This document shows positions 11,560 to 25,700 of a DNA stretch of 64,000 nt, piece by piece (positions within the stretch are counted from its first letter, which is position 1; each line of letters begins with the position of its first letter). Below the pieces are notes generated by a model, which was given only the letters and a program-made list of their open reading frames with translations, did not search any database and was not told the DNA's origin. Source of the DNA: Sarcocystis neurona (lineage: Eukaryota; Apicomplexa; Conoidasida; Eucoccidiorida; Sarcocystidae); the NCBI GenBank assembly GCA_000727475.1, contig KL647296.1, positions 3,879,044 to 3,943,043 on the forward strand, written 5' to 3'. The position numbers were made by a program, and so were the translations under genes.

Positions 11560-14500
11560 GGCCACCAAAAAGGATGGATGTATGTGTACGTGTATAGGTG
11601 TATATATCTGTGAGAACATTTGTGTACTCTTTACACAGTGCGCCAACTGTAGTTTGCCATGTGATACGCGTTGTCTGACTGCTATAGGGCTCCTGCCAAG
11701 AAATTTATGGTTCGAGGGTACAATGCGCGTACTTTTCAATGCTAAAGATGGATAAGAACATCTTTGTTGAAAATCTGTAGACCCTGTACACCAGCCTGTA
11801 TAAAATTTGTTACAAACGTCGTCGGAATGCCTGTGTGCCTCTGTACAGAGTCACCTTTTTGAACCTGCAATGTTCAATGGGTATTTGCGATGAAAATGGT
11901 GGACAACGATTCTCTTATCGGACTTACATTGTCCCCACATATTGATATTTACTTTTACGCGACACGCAGCACGTGTCCTGGAACGCCAGTCTCGACGTGC
12001 TCTGCGTAAAATACAATGGTATGTATATATATACATATGTATACATTCTGGAACCGTGATTCTAGCAGCTCTGGCAAAAGTTTTCCAAAAATTTGACGCC
12101 TGAACATACGCCTTCAAGAGTTCATTGTCGAAACGAGGACCGAGGCAACAGGTCGCTCTCGAGGCCTGGTCCATGCGTCTTTAGCGTCCACAAGTACGCG
12201 CACTGCTAAGCCACAGCATAATAATTCTACCAATTTTGGTGTAGAACTCAGACAGCGCGAATCCCCAAACCGTATCTGGCGAATTCCCTCATGAATACAC
12301 ACTCGCTGGGTGGCCCGGTGACTGTGGCATAAATACCATAGACGGGTCTGTGTGGGTTGGCGGCGATACCGCTGGAAGGACTTTTGTTTTTGAGTCCTCT
12401 TGCAACTCTGTTGACACTGTAATTTTGATGCAGATCTCCTATTCTCTTCTCCTGTCCGTTCCAGAAGATAGCTTCAACGACCGCTTTTCATTCGCTTTTG
12501 AAGCGGCACATGTTGTTTGCGTCGATGACCCAGACAAAAAAGCACGGTCCCCCTGAGCGATGAAGGAACACGGCGGCACCTGCCTGTATACACTGACACA
12601 TATATTTGCGCAGATATCAGTCCAAACGTAGGGTTGACTCGCTATGCGTACTTACTTGCTCCCGCGCAGACGAAAATACGCACGTGTCGTCTGCCTCTAC
12701 AGTGGAGGATCTGTATTATCGTTTGTGGGCCAACGCAAATGTACTGTACACGGTCAAGCGCTCCTCGTGCAGCTCATGAAAATGCATCGACTTCGTAAGT
12801 GTTACTTCGTCATCTTGTTCTTCTTCTGGAGGCGTTACAACCGTTAAAGTCTTCAGACTTGCACAGTGGCGCCTCCGCGCCTCATTCTGCGAAAAACTGC
12901 TGCATTTGGTGGATCCACAACCCCTGCTGTGTAAGCAACAGTAGACAGGACGTCTTCAAGGGACTCTCGCCCCGGAATACACCGCGTCAACTCAAGCTTT
13001 TCTGCTGGAGGCGCTCAAAAGCTCAGTCCCGTTGAGGTAGGCCGACACACAGGGACAGTTGTGTTTGCCAGCGTTGCTGCGCAAGTACCGTCATGTACAG
13101 CAGCTTTTTGCCACAGCTGAAGCCTGCAAACTGTTGGTTCAGGGCAAACCTCGAGGATAGCTCGAATGCGACACTCTTCACCATTGTTGCCATCTGCACG
13201 TAAAACCATACGACGGGGTGTTCTACTATTCAGCTAGTACACGAATAACCAGCCACCTGGGAGTGCTGTGGCTCCCTGCTCCTCCTTGCTCATCTGTGAC
13301 ATCTGTAGCACTCCAATCAAGCAAATGTATCCTCAACTTTCAAGCATTCTACGAGAAGCACCTAATAAATTTGCGGGCGATGCATTCAGTTAAACGGCGA
13401 AGCAGCACAGCGGCAGGAGACGGGGCTACAGGCTGTGCAGCGTCTGCGTACATCGGTGTTGAGCCGAGGATCCCGTCCAGGTCCACGAAGACGCGTGAAT
13501 GTAGACAAATATATATATATGTATGTGTATGTATCATGAAGGTACACAAAAGAAGAACTAGGAGTACAATGTGTAGCTTTGACGGCATCCGTATCAGCGA
13601 AAACACAGGTGAGATGCGCTGCTGCACACGTTGCATGTTATCCAGGCCTGTGAAGACGTTTAAATGTGTATGGCGTGTAGCACGTATCGCTCGTCGAGGG
13701 GGGCGATGGGAGATCGTATATCTTCGGTCCAGTTTATTCCATCAAAAATAGCTAATCAGCCGGATTCTGCTTGTTTTGTTAGCCGCTTGGATTGGAAGTG
13801 GTATGTTGGCGCCGTCGGGTCAGAAGGGGAACTCCTTCTTCACGGGGAACCTCCTGCCCACCCTCACCCATCCGTATCATGGACGTTTTCGACGAACAAG
13901 GTGAGCATAGACAGAAAGAACCACGAGGTCCGCACCGTCTGAATTAGTGCCGCTGTGACCCGAGCGCTGCAAGGTGAAGCACATCCCGTTTGTACACTTT
14001 TGAGCAGACGTCTGCGGCGACGCACACGTATATGAGGACTTTGTACAATTTGGGTGTGTGGTGTCGCTTTCCCCATCTCTCGACAGTGGAGAAGCGCACC
14101 GGCAGAGGTGCTACATTTAAAGAGAGCCAGACACGTCTAATGTGGTGTAATTCTCTCAAATACGTGAACGGTGTTGTTTTCATTCCACCATTTAGGCATT
14201 TATCCGTCGGGTCAAGAACAAATAGAAATCGTGCACGCAGTCCGCATTTTGCCACAAATTCTCGCCGTTGCTCTCTATGTCTGCACAAAATTGGGCTTTA
14301 AGATTGCGTGTGTACACAGAGAGGTGGACTCGTAGAGGATTCCGTAGCAGCCTCTACACATGAACATGCTCGTGCACATTCGCGTAAGTCAGGTTGGTAC
14401 TCGTATGAAGGGAGAGAATGCAATTCACGAAGCTCATTCCCAGCCGTCAACGCCGTCTCACACCCGATGTTGTTCAACACCCATCGTTGTCGCATGTGTA

Positions 14501-17500
14501 ATACGTGTTGCACTTTCTCCTACGCACCCCAAGAATCTTCGCTCCGCTTGCGCCTGAGTTATACACCATGTCAATACAATTTTTCTGTGGTGATTCTTTG
14601 TTTGGAACCACCGCCTGATACCTCCAACACCTCTCAAAGAAGGGGTTTCAACCCAGACGCACAGCTGCCCGACCGGTTACCCCCACCACCCGGATTCGTC
14701 AGGTGTAATGGCCGCACAACAATCTTTGGGGTTTTCGAACACAGCGCATCACTTCAGGCAGATATATGAAAGGAACTTTACAAAAGAAGCAGGAGAGCCG
14801 GGAAAAGTTTTGACAAACCGGTCTCGCAGGCTGATTTTCTAACCTATTCATACTTGTGTTGGAGTTTACATTTTCATAAAACGGGTCTCTGTTATAGTAG
14901 CGATTCGCATCAAAGACGCAGTTGTTTTTGCGCGTGGGGACCGGCACTGCCCCAGCATACACAGTGGACACATGTCTATACGACGACTCAATTGCGCAGG
15001 CACTAGCCTCTGGCTCTGCAGACGGACCGCGTAGAAAAAAAGTTGCCCCCGCACCATTATACCGATTAAGCGTGGTCTCTTGTCTGCACACCTACGTGAT
15101 CGCTATTCAGCATGTAGCCTTGGAACTACTACATCGATTCAATGTCCTACACGTGCGACGGTACGCGAGAATCTCTGTGGCAGCTCCCTCCCTCGGGCGA
15201 AGCGCAGCTCAGCTTGAACTTTGTAAAAGGCGGACAGCAGGGGTTGCTTGTAAGTGAGGTCAAACTGTGTTGATACTCATGAACACACAGGCCTGAGGAT
15301 TCGTGGAGCCATGTTCCGCGTACGATTTTGCTTCACTCGCCGGAAAAGTAACAACAACGATGTCGGAGATGTTTTACGCTACAGTCGCGACATATGTATT
15401 ATAGTAAGCCAGACTTGAGCACATGGAAACCACCACCCCAAAACAGGATGCCCGCATATCCGTCACATTACTCATTTCAATACTAGGTAGCCGTTCCACA
15501 CGACGTTTTGGGGCTAGTGTTGACAGTTACACACATTTGGTGTGTGTCTACGCCCCAGTAATACTAGCAGCGCATGCGCGTTGTACTATTGTTCACTGAG
15601 GGACCATGTCACCTACCTTTTTCCCACTGCGACGCAGTACCTTCGCTGTTTTTCTCTCTTGAAAACGTTTAGCCCTTCTGCACTCTGCAGAACAAAAACT
15701 ACCAATCATTCTTCTACAGCTTAAGGGGTGAAGCGGGACGAGGTGTGTATTGTATCGTGGTCATATCTTCGGAGGGCAATCCGGCTTCACAAGTGTTCGG
15801 ACGGACCCACTCATACGATGATGCAAGGAAGGCGTAGTCAGCTCCTAGTATAATTATGTTGACACTTCTAACCAGCAAGCCTCCACAAATAATGGACTTC
15901 CGTATGCCGACGCAAAGATGGGTCTGGTCGTACAATCGGGGAAATGACACAAAAACTTCGCCGACTCCAAGAATGTACGACAAAGAATCCCTTGAATGCG
16001 CGCCTGTGCTTTTCCAAGCACGAGTTGTGGCGTCATTGGGCCACAGAATCCATCACGTGGACGTGACACTATGGAGTCTGTGCTGTTCTTCAGGTGGCAC
16101 GGAGGACCTGGGGGCCATTAGAGAAGGGAGTGCCCACGCTAACGCTGGACGCTTTGAAATCTTCGTGTGGCAGATGTGGGTGAACGTTCTGTAACACGGC
16201 TCGCAGTGCGACTCTTGTGCAGTAAAGGGGAGACAAGGTTGAAAAGTTCTGTCTCGCTTTTTTCAAGGCGTAGGCCAGTCAAGCAGCTTTCGACGACAAG
16301 CCGCAAGATGTGTATGCTGCTGAATATCAACTGCTATTCTGCTCAGTGCAGCTGCAGCAATCTGACGCAGACAACTAAAAAAGGTGTACACATCGTCTCC
16401 ATGTTCGGAGGCTCCGATATTTGTTCCTGCTTCCTCAATGAAGATCGTCTTCGCCCGGTACTTCCACGAAGTCTGCGAGCGCCGGCCCTGGGGAGGTGCT
16501 GACGATTGTAATGTGCCTTTCTTATTTCAGGGCTCCTACCCTCTCTCTACGCGCGTAACGTAAGAGTACCGAACGAAGGGAAAAAAAAGTTTAGTTCCGT
16601 CGTCGACCGTTGTGGAAGCGCACGTCGACAAAATAGGCGGATCTGCTGTGAGTTGAGTAATGCCTCCTGATGGCCTCAAGTGGAATCTCGATATAGGGAG
16701 GCGTAATAGGTGGTTAGAAAACATTTACTCCCACAGGACGACACAGGTCTACTGTACCCGAGGTAGCGCGGAGAAAACGGCAAAATCGCAGCTATGCGAG
16801 AAGCCTGATACCACTGTATACATGTGAATACCTTGAAATATACGAATCTGTGTAATAGATGTTGTGTATGTTTCTGTAGATCTTTGCGCACCAGGTCAAG
16901 CGCTCCGCCGGGTGAAGATGCGCAGTTAGTGTGTGCGGCGAGTATCAATAAAACCCACTCGTTTCTCTTCTACCATGCCTTTATCCCCAGGCGTCTTTGC
17001 ACGCTGCTACGGCACGCAAATATGCACATCTGTTCCCGCACCTCGTCAGTGTGGAAGAATGTTTCACCACTTCGCTGTTCAGTCGCAGAGGTAGCTTGTA
17101 ACCTGCGCATAAATAAAGCACGCAACCGGCATAGAGAGCTCGTCCGTGGAATAATTCTTCAACGCACACTGTCCTACTGCTGAACAAGTCATGAACGTTC
17201 CCCGCTATCGTACGCACACCCACGCCACTCCCCTGCTTGTTACTGTGCGGGAGACACTTTGTCAGTAGCGTGTGAACACACTTTATGCTTTCATGTGTTT
17301 TTCCCTGGGCTGGTATGCTAGTACGTGAGCCTGGAGGCACCGCGGGTATGTATAATATTTTACTGTTATGAGTCGTCTGAGCGTTGTGCCTGTAGACGGC
17401 TGTGGGATGCTGCGTCTGGCAATTTGGCAGGAGTGGACGTGGCAGTGGTAAATGAGAAAAATGAGCGCATAGTTGGGCAAGACGGTGAACTAGTTTGCAT

Positions 17501-18490
17501 GCAGCCCTTCGTAAGCCAGCCCCTAAAACTGTGGAGCGACGAAGCTCATCACAAATACGTGTGAGAGTTAGTCAGGAGAAGCCGAGCTTCCCTGAAGATT
17601 GCCAACGGTCGCGTCAGGCCTGGAACAACGGGGAGAAATGTCAGTTGCGTAGGACACTGCATTGACGCAGTCGGAATGCATTTGTGGATTGACGATACAC
17701 ATGCATGCCACCCTGATGTGGATTTATGGCAAAGCCTAGCATAGGCTGTGCGAGGTGGCCACCTCCGCCAATCAACAAACTGTATACACGTAGTTCGTGC
17801 ACGTTCGCTGACACGCATATACGGGCTGCAGGCTTCGCAAACTTCACGGAATCTATGAAGGTGGCGGCAGACCTTTTCATCCGCGTATTTTTACCTTCGT
17901 GGCGATGTCTGCACGCGCACCTCTTCAAGCGGAAGTAGCGTCACCCCGACTTAACCGAAAGAAATATGATTTTTCCTGTACTAGGAGTCCCGAAAGACTG
18001 CTGAAAGGTAACTTCATCCCGCGTTTTATGGCACATTTGCTTCTCCAAACGCACCGACGTGGGTGCTCAGTGATTACAGCCTGCAGACCGGCTGAACAGT
18101 CGATACTCATTTGCATCATGAGTTAAACCCACCCTTGATGTTTGAACCTAATTATGTGCAGACGACCTATGCGCTTGGGAAAATGACGCAGTCTGCTGGT
18201 TGATTTGTGTTTCCAGCTACGCCTAAAGAGGCGCACAAATTTACTAATATGTGGTTGGTCGGCGAGAAGGTCAGAGCTTGAAAGATAAAGGACACTACCT
18301 CACGCCTGCTTTTCGACTTTCATGCAGATCCACCATAGCAGATAAAACCGACGACGTAGAAGCCGTCGCGGTCAAATAAATCTACCATGGCAGCGCACTG
18401 CGTGACGTGAGTCCCTTCCTGATGCCGTCACAAAAACCTACCATCCCACAAAGTGGTGGATGCTGCTGCGACCAAAAGATGGGTTGAAAG
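11560..18490. other. No gene recognised
   Basis: Short open frames of up to 177 residues are present (13218-13751 begins at a GTG, not an ATG). Small AT/GT microsatellites lie near 11576-11610, 12020-12045 and 13508-13535. By spacing, the partial duplication unit at 18.5 kb would predict a member of the secreted gene family near 16 kb, but I found no matching sequence there. Confidence 0.5.
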
Positions 18491-18499
18491 GGACTGCTT

Positions 18500-19960
18500 C
18501 CAGACAAAGAAGTCAGTTGTTGCACAGCACCAGCCGAAAAACGTATATTTTCCTTTTCAAGCCACGAGGCACCGCGGCATTAGGGTCTAGGATGTCTACA
18601 TTATCGCAGTGGGCAACGACGTGTCAAGTAGTCTGTCAGATACACCGAAAGTGTCTGGATTTGAAACCATACCGATGAACGTAGGATATTTCTCTTGGGT
18701 GTGCACTGCTCCACGAGCGGCTTCAGCAAATCCCCATTCAGCTGATGCAGGTCTTTAGTTGTGACGCACGAAGTACTCATACCTGGTGTCCGAAGAGAGC
18801 GGAGGTGTAAAATTCCTAGGAGGCTCTCTGTAACATGCAGATCACCTCCTTGAATAGTAAGTGCGTTCCTCTTCTCCCGCACACGAAGAAACACGCAACC
18901 AACTTGCAGTTTTCAGTGTCAACAATGCAAAACAGCAGCTGGAACATCTTATCGTCGAAGTGGAATAGCGAAATTCGACTCAGTTTGGGCGACTGCAAAT
19001 GTGATGCGAGAGGTGAAACGCGTGCTTGTGTGCACACGTTCGGTGTCTCCATCGTCCTCAGGTTCGAGAGGCTCGTGTGCGTACTGTAGCCGACAGTGAT
19101 GGCCTTTCTGTACATCGCCTCTGTTGCCAGGATGTGTACGGCGCCGCAGAGCCTGAGTCGCCGAAGAACCCACTAGTCGCCTTCCGCCAAGGGTGGCTGT
19201 AAACGGGTCTTTTCTGTCGCAGGTCGAAGCGAGAGGACGAGCGGACACCTGAACTCAGGCCAGACGCTGGTGGTTTCTAGAGTGCCTGAACCTGCAGGTG
19301 ACAGCCACGGGGCTACAGTGGCTCACGATATTTACATACGGGCAACTCTAAACCTCTGCGTCATCCTATTTGTGCTCTCACAACTTCTCACGCACAGCGC
19401 TGACTGCTGTGCTGCGGACACGGTTGCAAAAGTTGTAACAACCGGATGCGCGGTAGGTAGGTGCACAGTGTGATCTGCAAGAAATAGCTGAGTGCAACGA
19501 ACCGCTTGAGAGTTTGTTCTTTATCGGTACATGCAAGTGGTGTCATGCAGCTGGCCATGTGACGACTCCGTCTCCTAGTTGTATCAGGTGGCAGTTTTGC
19601 ACATGCCTCTACGTATCACTTCAGCGACCAGGATCCCTGCAGACCCCATCAGTTGAAGAACCAGTTCAGAGTAACTGCTAAGCAGCGCTAACCGCCGCAC
19701 GGCTATCAAGGGAGGAGGGGAATTACAGGACACACCACGAACTGTTATCAGCAGCAGGTTCAACCGAGACGTATTGTAGTTGGTTGCAGAACGCAGGGGA
19801 AGCCAGACACACCATCTCGACGGACCCGAAGCAATAGACGCATGGACACTTCCACAGAAGTATATCTCCAAGCCCGATCCTCAGGGCTTACTATCTGACA
19901 CAGCAAGCGGCTGCAGTGAACAATGCAATGTGCCTTCAAAGCGACTCATGTACTGCAGTA
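18500..19960 (+). repeat. Outlying diverged copy of the downstream half of the duplication unit
   Basis: This block matches 24540-26000 in the same order and orientation. Shared stretches include the pairs starting near 18595/24610, 18690/24700, 19210/25388 and 19615/25780. Weaker matches exist at 31560-32160 and 50860-51480. Short ORFs in it are not kept between copies, so I read it as non-coding flank of the repeated unit. No copy of the secreted-protein gene was found about 2.3 kb upstream, where the spacing of the 22-kb unit would place it. Confidence 0.75.
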
Positions 19961-19969
19961 GAGCCTAAA

Positions 19970-21090
19970 CGTCTCGTATACTACAGCTGAAACGTAAAGA
20001 TGGGCAGTGCTTTTCAAACAGCGGCAGGCAGCTACTATTGCCAATAAGCACTTCATTTGATTTCGGGCAGAAATGCGTTGGGTACCATTAGGTTACATTT
20101 CACAAGGTCAAAGCATCAAGGCAACCTGCTGTAACAAGCTGCTATCTACTGATGTGTACTACCCCATAAATCTGCTCCAAAAACGTGTGACACAAGCGGC
20201 AAATAAAAACAGAGGTTTCCGAGAGTCGCGGACGTGTCAATGTGTCGCTCAGTTGCACTGTTGCGTGTAAGCGCACACAGGGAACAACAGTGCACGTACA
20301 CGCTAGACAACATCGCTTGTATAGGGTTTTCTCCCCCCGTCTCTGGGACGGACTGGGCTAGGGAAGGGCCAGGAATTTCAAGCTTGCGCAGCTCGAGTGT
20401 CGCGGCAGATGTATGCGCTTAGTGTAAGGTACCCGCCCAGTACACATCTCTGAGATTCACTCAGGTCACTAGTAGATTGCTTCGTTCAAGAAACGTTCTA
20501 GAAGGGACGCGGCGTACATCTGACACCGTGATAATGCACGTTTCTGAAAGAACTTCATAAGAATATCTGTATGCCACGTGCTTTCATATGCACGACTGCC
20601 CTAATATACGTCCACTGTCTGTGTGGCGATCGAACTGGGATTCCGACACACGTAAAGTCACCGGAGGTCCTGAGCTCCTTTTAGTGCTATTCAGTGCTAC
20701 CTCTTTACTTTGAGAACACGAGACTTCCTCTGACGCTCAGCAACTGCTTTACAGAAAAGTGGGCGCATACACATACGCATGCTACCACGTGTAGAAGGTT
20801 TTAGAATCGAAGCATATCTCTTACCGACGGGTTTTGACTGCCCGCCGCAGGGGGCATACGTCGTCTATTTATCCGCTGTATACCCAGTGACGGCCAAAAC
20901 TGTCTCCCCTTTTGGTCCGCTGCTTCTCTTTTCTTATAGGTGCGGTAGCTGTCACAGATGTATTTTGCACCCCAAGGAGCTTATCTAAAAGTGGCTGCCG
21001 TATGCGGCTTCCGCGTGGCTGCTTTTTGAAGGAGTCTCCGGTGCAAACCACGGCTCCGGTTCCCTATCTCCTCCCCATCGTCCGCCTAAG
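19970..21090. other. No gene recognised
   Basis: Only ORFs below 70 residues, with no repeat structure that I can see. Confidence 0.5.
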
Positions 21091-22218
21091 CTAAGCTTAC
21101 CGTGTCGGATTTTGCCAAAAAGTGTCTTGTACAAGCGGCCGAACGCTTCCCGTCGATCTGCAGTCGCGAACTCGTTGATAATACCCAGGTCGCGACAGTC
21201 GTGTTTGACCGCCGCGTATTACCGTGCCTGATCTGGTACAGCAAGCACAAATGTGGTCGTGTTCTTGAATTTTCTTCGCGACGCCGCGTGTGGCTCAAGC
21301 CCTCTTCTCCTCATTTGGCAAAGCACGATCTCAGAGTTTTTATGTCAACCCGCTTTCAAGAGCATCATTTCTTGCGTTAAGTGAATTGGTAGGTTCAACT
21401 CGCGAGCAGGTCCTGTACCGTTTTGGTCGGCGACTTCTTTTTTTCGTCAGCCCTGCGGGTTTCGTGGTGGCCAAGCGTCCCCAACCAGCATTGGACAACG
21501 ACACGGCCCTGCGATCCCTGCTGCATTGTCTAGGCACGTTGGTAGACGGAGAGCATGCAAGAAGGACGAATCGGACGCATTTCTTTGTTTTGGATATAGT
21601 GAGGCGCTTCAGACGTAGAAGCAGCGATCTTGCCACAACGCATGCTTGTGCCGTGCTGGCTCGGACGAATGACATGACGAGTCCGCGGGACGGAAAGATT
21701 AACATTGATGCGTTTCATGTAAAGCGGAACTGCCGCAAGTAGAACTCGGGGGAACATGCAAATAAGCACGGGGCTGGAGATTCGCGAAGCGTATGCGTTT
21801 GCATTTTCACGGGGACACACACCAGCACTTACGCACTGTGCTACCAACGAGAGGTAGCTGCTTGGTGCCAGGGGTCCTGTTATTCCTTTGAGTCGCGTAA
21901 TGAGCGTGTGGATCAGCCACCCGTTAGTGTACCAGTCCTTTCTCCGCTGTAAGGGCACTGGCTATGTGGGATATTGACGACTCCTTGCCGTACCACACAT
22001 CGTACAGCGCATCCGAGCACCAGTCTGCATGTCCTTACTGCGTAAGCCGAGTGAATTTTCCTCTAAATACCAAGGTAACCCTAAGTAGCACATTGTTTCG
22101 AAGAAATCAGGCTGGATGCTTCACGGAATTCAACGAGTGTGCAGACACTTGAGTAAATTATAGCCGACCGCCGGTGCATCTCAGGTCGTCGTCCTTGTCC
22201 TCAGCTGCACCATTGGAG

Positions 22219-22767
22219 ATGGCGGGTCATTGTCTGGCAGCTCCTGTAATTAAGGCTGTGCTGTTGATCGCAGTCACGCTCGTTCCGTGTGCGGTGGCTG
22301 CATCAAGCGTAACCTCAACAACAGAGCTTGATCCCGATTTGCCGCCAGCAAGTCAAAAATATATCGACCTTCTACTGAGCGCGCAGGATCACGCTGCATC
22401 CCTGCGGCGACAAGCACTTGTCTTACAAAATGAGTTGGATGGGTTTAATAAACGGATGCAAGACTTGAAATCGACAAAAAAAGGCGGTGGCTCAATGAGA
22501 CGACGAAAATCTGCAAAAGGTGTCGATGTCCTGATCCAGTGTGCCCGAGTGGAACAACAGGAATTGGAAGACAGAATGGTCAGGCTGAAGGAAGAGACGA
22601 AAAAGCTTTCCGATCAGCTGGCGATACTCGATAACCATGTGCTCAAAGTAAAAACTGACCTGGCTCGCCACCAGACGGCAGCGCCTGTCCTACGCGACGT
22701 CGTGAAATGGCTTTCTGCTCTATGCAACACAACCGTGTGCCCCCCTCCATCAGGACGGAAACGATGA
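22219..22767 (+). CDS. Small secreted helix-rich protein, family copy A
   Basis: The 182-residue product is unassigned to any named family. Residues 1-28 form a signal peptide (hydrophobic core VLLIAVTLV, small residues at the likely cleavage near 27/28). The mature part is rich in charged and helix-forming residues. It keeps the family landmarks LPPAS (41-45), a Leu/Arg/Gln heptad-like stretch ending FNKRM (76-80), and a C-terminal block with LARHQ, AAP, LRD and KWL. The Cys pair of copies B and C near 91-94 is replaced by Gly/Ser/Met here. The ATG at 22219 was chosen because it starts the signal peptide; the frame is open further upstream only from GTG. A pyrimidine-rich tract ending CAG at 22203 may be a 5' UTR splice acceptor. 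Probably exported or secreted; its role is unknown. Confidence 0.75.
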   Translation: MAGHCLAAPVIKAVLLIAVTLVPCAVAASSVTSTTELDPDLPPASQKYIDLLLSAQDHAASLRRQALVLQNELDGFNKRMQDLKSTKKGGGSMRRRKSAKGVDVLIQCARVEQQELEDRMVRLKEETKKLSDQLAILDNHVLKVKTDLARHQTAAPVLRDVVKWLSALCNTTVCPPPSGRKR

Positions 22768-25700
22768 GTCTGGTAACACATAACAATACTGTGAGTAGGT
22801 AAGATTCCACATGTGGACAACGTCGTCGGGGTCCTAGTTTCGCCTGCGGAGCGCTTGAGTTCCAGGTGAAGTGTCAACTGCTTAGCGTGACACAGATATC
22901 GGAGAGAATGAACAGACGGACAACGAAAAGATGTATACTCACGTAGAAATTTGGCAGCAGAGTGACCCGCGTTCGCGGACTGAACAAGAGGAGAATGAAC
23001 CGCAATCGAAAAAGTATCGTTAGCGGAGGGCATGTCACTTTCTATGGCGCTGGAGAACATCAAAGGACGACTTTCGTGCTTGTTCTGGCACTATCGCTTT
23101 TCGTGCATAACCGACCTTTTCGAACGTCAAGCTGCCCTATAATCTCAGCAAGTCCGGCGGTGCGGAGAACTCTCTACTTGAGCGGAATAAGTCAGGCACA
23201 GGAGTGCTGTGCGTTCAGTAAAACAGAATTGCCCTCCGAAGAACCCTCAGACTTGCGCGGAAGTTGTCTAACGTTGGACAACAGTGGTGCCACTCGCGCA
23301 GAATTTGCCAAAAAGAGGGAAGATCAGTGGCAGTTTATGGACGCACTAACTGCAAGACTTTGAGTTCGTCACGTTTAATTCGTGAACATGCCGCGGCAGT
23401 CGTCCTTTCATTCCCGAGGTGACACTTGCCGCTCACGCTGTAGGACGCGACGATGAAACAATTCATTTTACATGAGCTGTTGTGAGGATGAAGGGCAGAG
23501 AACCTTGACGGATGAGACACTCGCTCGCAACAATCAGTGGATGACCACAGCCACGCCTCGTCTGCGGTAGCACGTGCAGGCTTGCACCACACCCCCGGAT
23601 ACGTGTGTGTGTGGGTGTAGAAGTCAATAAGGGAGCCGCTGCCATGCGCAGGAGCTGTTTGTAAGGATTTCTGCGTCCCAATTTTGTACGTGCCTGTATC
23701 GATGCACGGGACATCCGTCTGTCTGTCCGGTACCGCAGCAGGCAGCAAGTAAGTCACATACGGCAAAGGGCCTTCATTCATTGTATTTGTGCATTCGCAT
23801 TCGCCTTCACGAACCGCAAGGTGTTCGCGCTAACACGTGTTTGAACAGGGGCAACAGAGAATCAGATGTTTTTCAGTGATGCAACGTCGTCTGCTGAATT
23901 TGTACCTGAACGAGCTTGACGTACGACTGTGTCAGGACATGTTCGGAGGGGGAACTACATACAAGTAACTGGGAACCGAAATAGCGCCACACTTTAGCGT
24001 ATGCGCACATTGCTCTCAACTCTAGGAGAAAGTCGAGAACGGACGGTGTTTAGACATGAGTGTCGCATTCCTTCGACTCAACACGAGGAAAAATTGCTTC
24101 GTTGTGTGCTAGCGATTCGCTACGGCTCCTCCGAATTGTCTGTGTGCCTACGTTTTCGGTACGCCATGCCATGTCCCAAATCGTGACTCACGTGCACCTT
24201 GACATCAAATTTGACCATTTCCTGAGTGCCACACGATAGTTTGCAGGACGTGGGTACAGCGATTAACGCTTTGCGTGATTCAAACACACCTAACCCTGTT
24301 CGAAAATGTATGCAGTTGAAGTATGCGCCTACAGAAGTGGCGTTCCTGGCTCGTTGATTCGTGTTGTCTCGTACACCTGTTGAGGTGCACAAGCTCATTA
24401 GCCTGTCTCTGACGAAGGGGGACAGCTCGTTTCCCATCACAACCACGTAGATCCACGGAGCACAGGAAGGCGATCAGCGCTGCTGGCGGAAACAGGACTG
24501 ACAGGAAATAGCCTTCGAGAAAAGGAAATCAGGAGTCACACAGCATCAGCTGAGAAATTTGCGTTTCCCTTTTCAAGGCACGCAGTTCTGGTGGTACACG
24601 TCTTCGTACTCTACATTGTGGCAGTGAGCAACAACATGTTGCCAATTTGATAATCTGTCGGCTACATCCGAAGTGTCTGAACATGAAAACCGTCTGAAGG
24701 AACGTAGGATATGCCACCCGGGCGTGCACTGTCCCACATGCTGCTTCACGTAACTTCCCCTCGGCTGACGCACCTTGCGTGTACACAATTGATATAAAGC
24801 AGGTAGCAGGAGTAGTCCTGCAGAAGGCGAAGACACAACACTAAAGAGTATGATCTGTTGTAGCTTGTACGAGAGGTGCCTCTTGAGACGCACGAAGTAC
24901 TCGTACGTGGTGCCAGCATAGAGCGAAGATTCACAAATTATGAGCAGCTCTCTGCGGTTCACACCTGTAGACAGGAAGTTAGACTCTTTACACCCCAACA
25001 GAGACAGCCTGTCAACTCGGGTTGACCAATATCAGGCTACCAAATAAAGGAGATGGAAATCCGTACGGTCGAAAAGGAACAACAAACTTGGATAAAGATA
25101 TATGAGCAGCGTAAACCTGCTGCGCACTGTAACTCCGAGGATTGAACTCAGAATCTACATTTTCCCAGTGTTGGACAGCTGAAAATGTGAAGAGACGATC
25201 ATAGGTCCAGTGTCTCCATGATCACCAATTACGAGCGGCCCCTAAGCGCACACTCAGAGTGGTGGCTTTTCTAAACATCGCCTTTTGTGCCACGAGGTTT
25301 ACGGCGTTGTAGATGTCCAACCACCGAAATGTCCGTTCGATGTGTCCTGCCAAGTGTTGCAGTAAGACAGCCTTTCCTGAGGCAAGTCGAAGCGATAAGA
25401 CGAGCGGGCACCTAAACTCAGGACAGATGCTGGTGAATTCCTAGAGCAGCAGCACCAGCAGATGACAGCCACGGGGTTAGAGTGACCCACGGTATTTACA
25501 TAGGGACAACACTATAGCTTGGCGCCACTCTACTCGTGGTCTCACAACCTTTCACGCACACGGTTGACTGCTGCGCTCCAGGCAGGATTGCAGGGGCTGT
25601 ATCGGTCGGAGGCCCGGTAAGTACGTGCACGGTGTATTCGGCAAGAGGTACCTGGGTGCAGCGGAGACTTGACGGATTTCCCTTCACCGCTACATACGAA

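Noticed and set aside
15856..16194. Candidate copy of the secreted family near 16 kb
   Set aside because: Its position fits the unit spacing, but neither the LPPAS, FNRRM nor RHQ landmarks are present in any frame.
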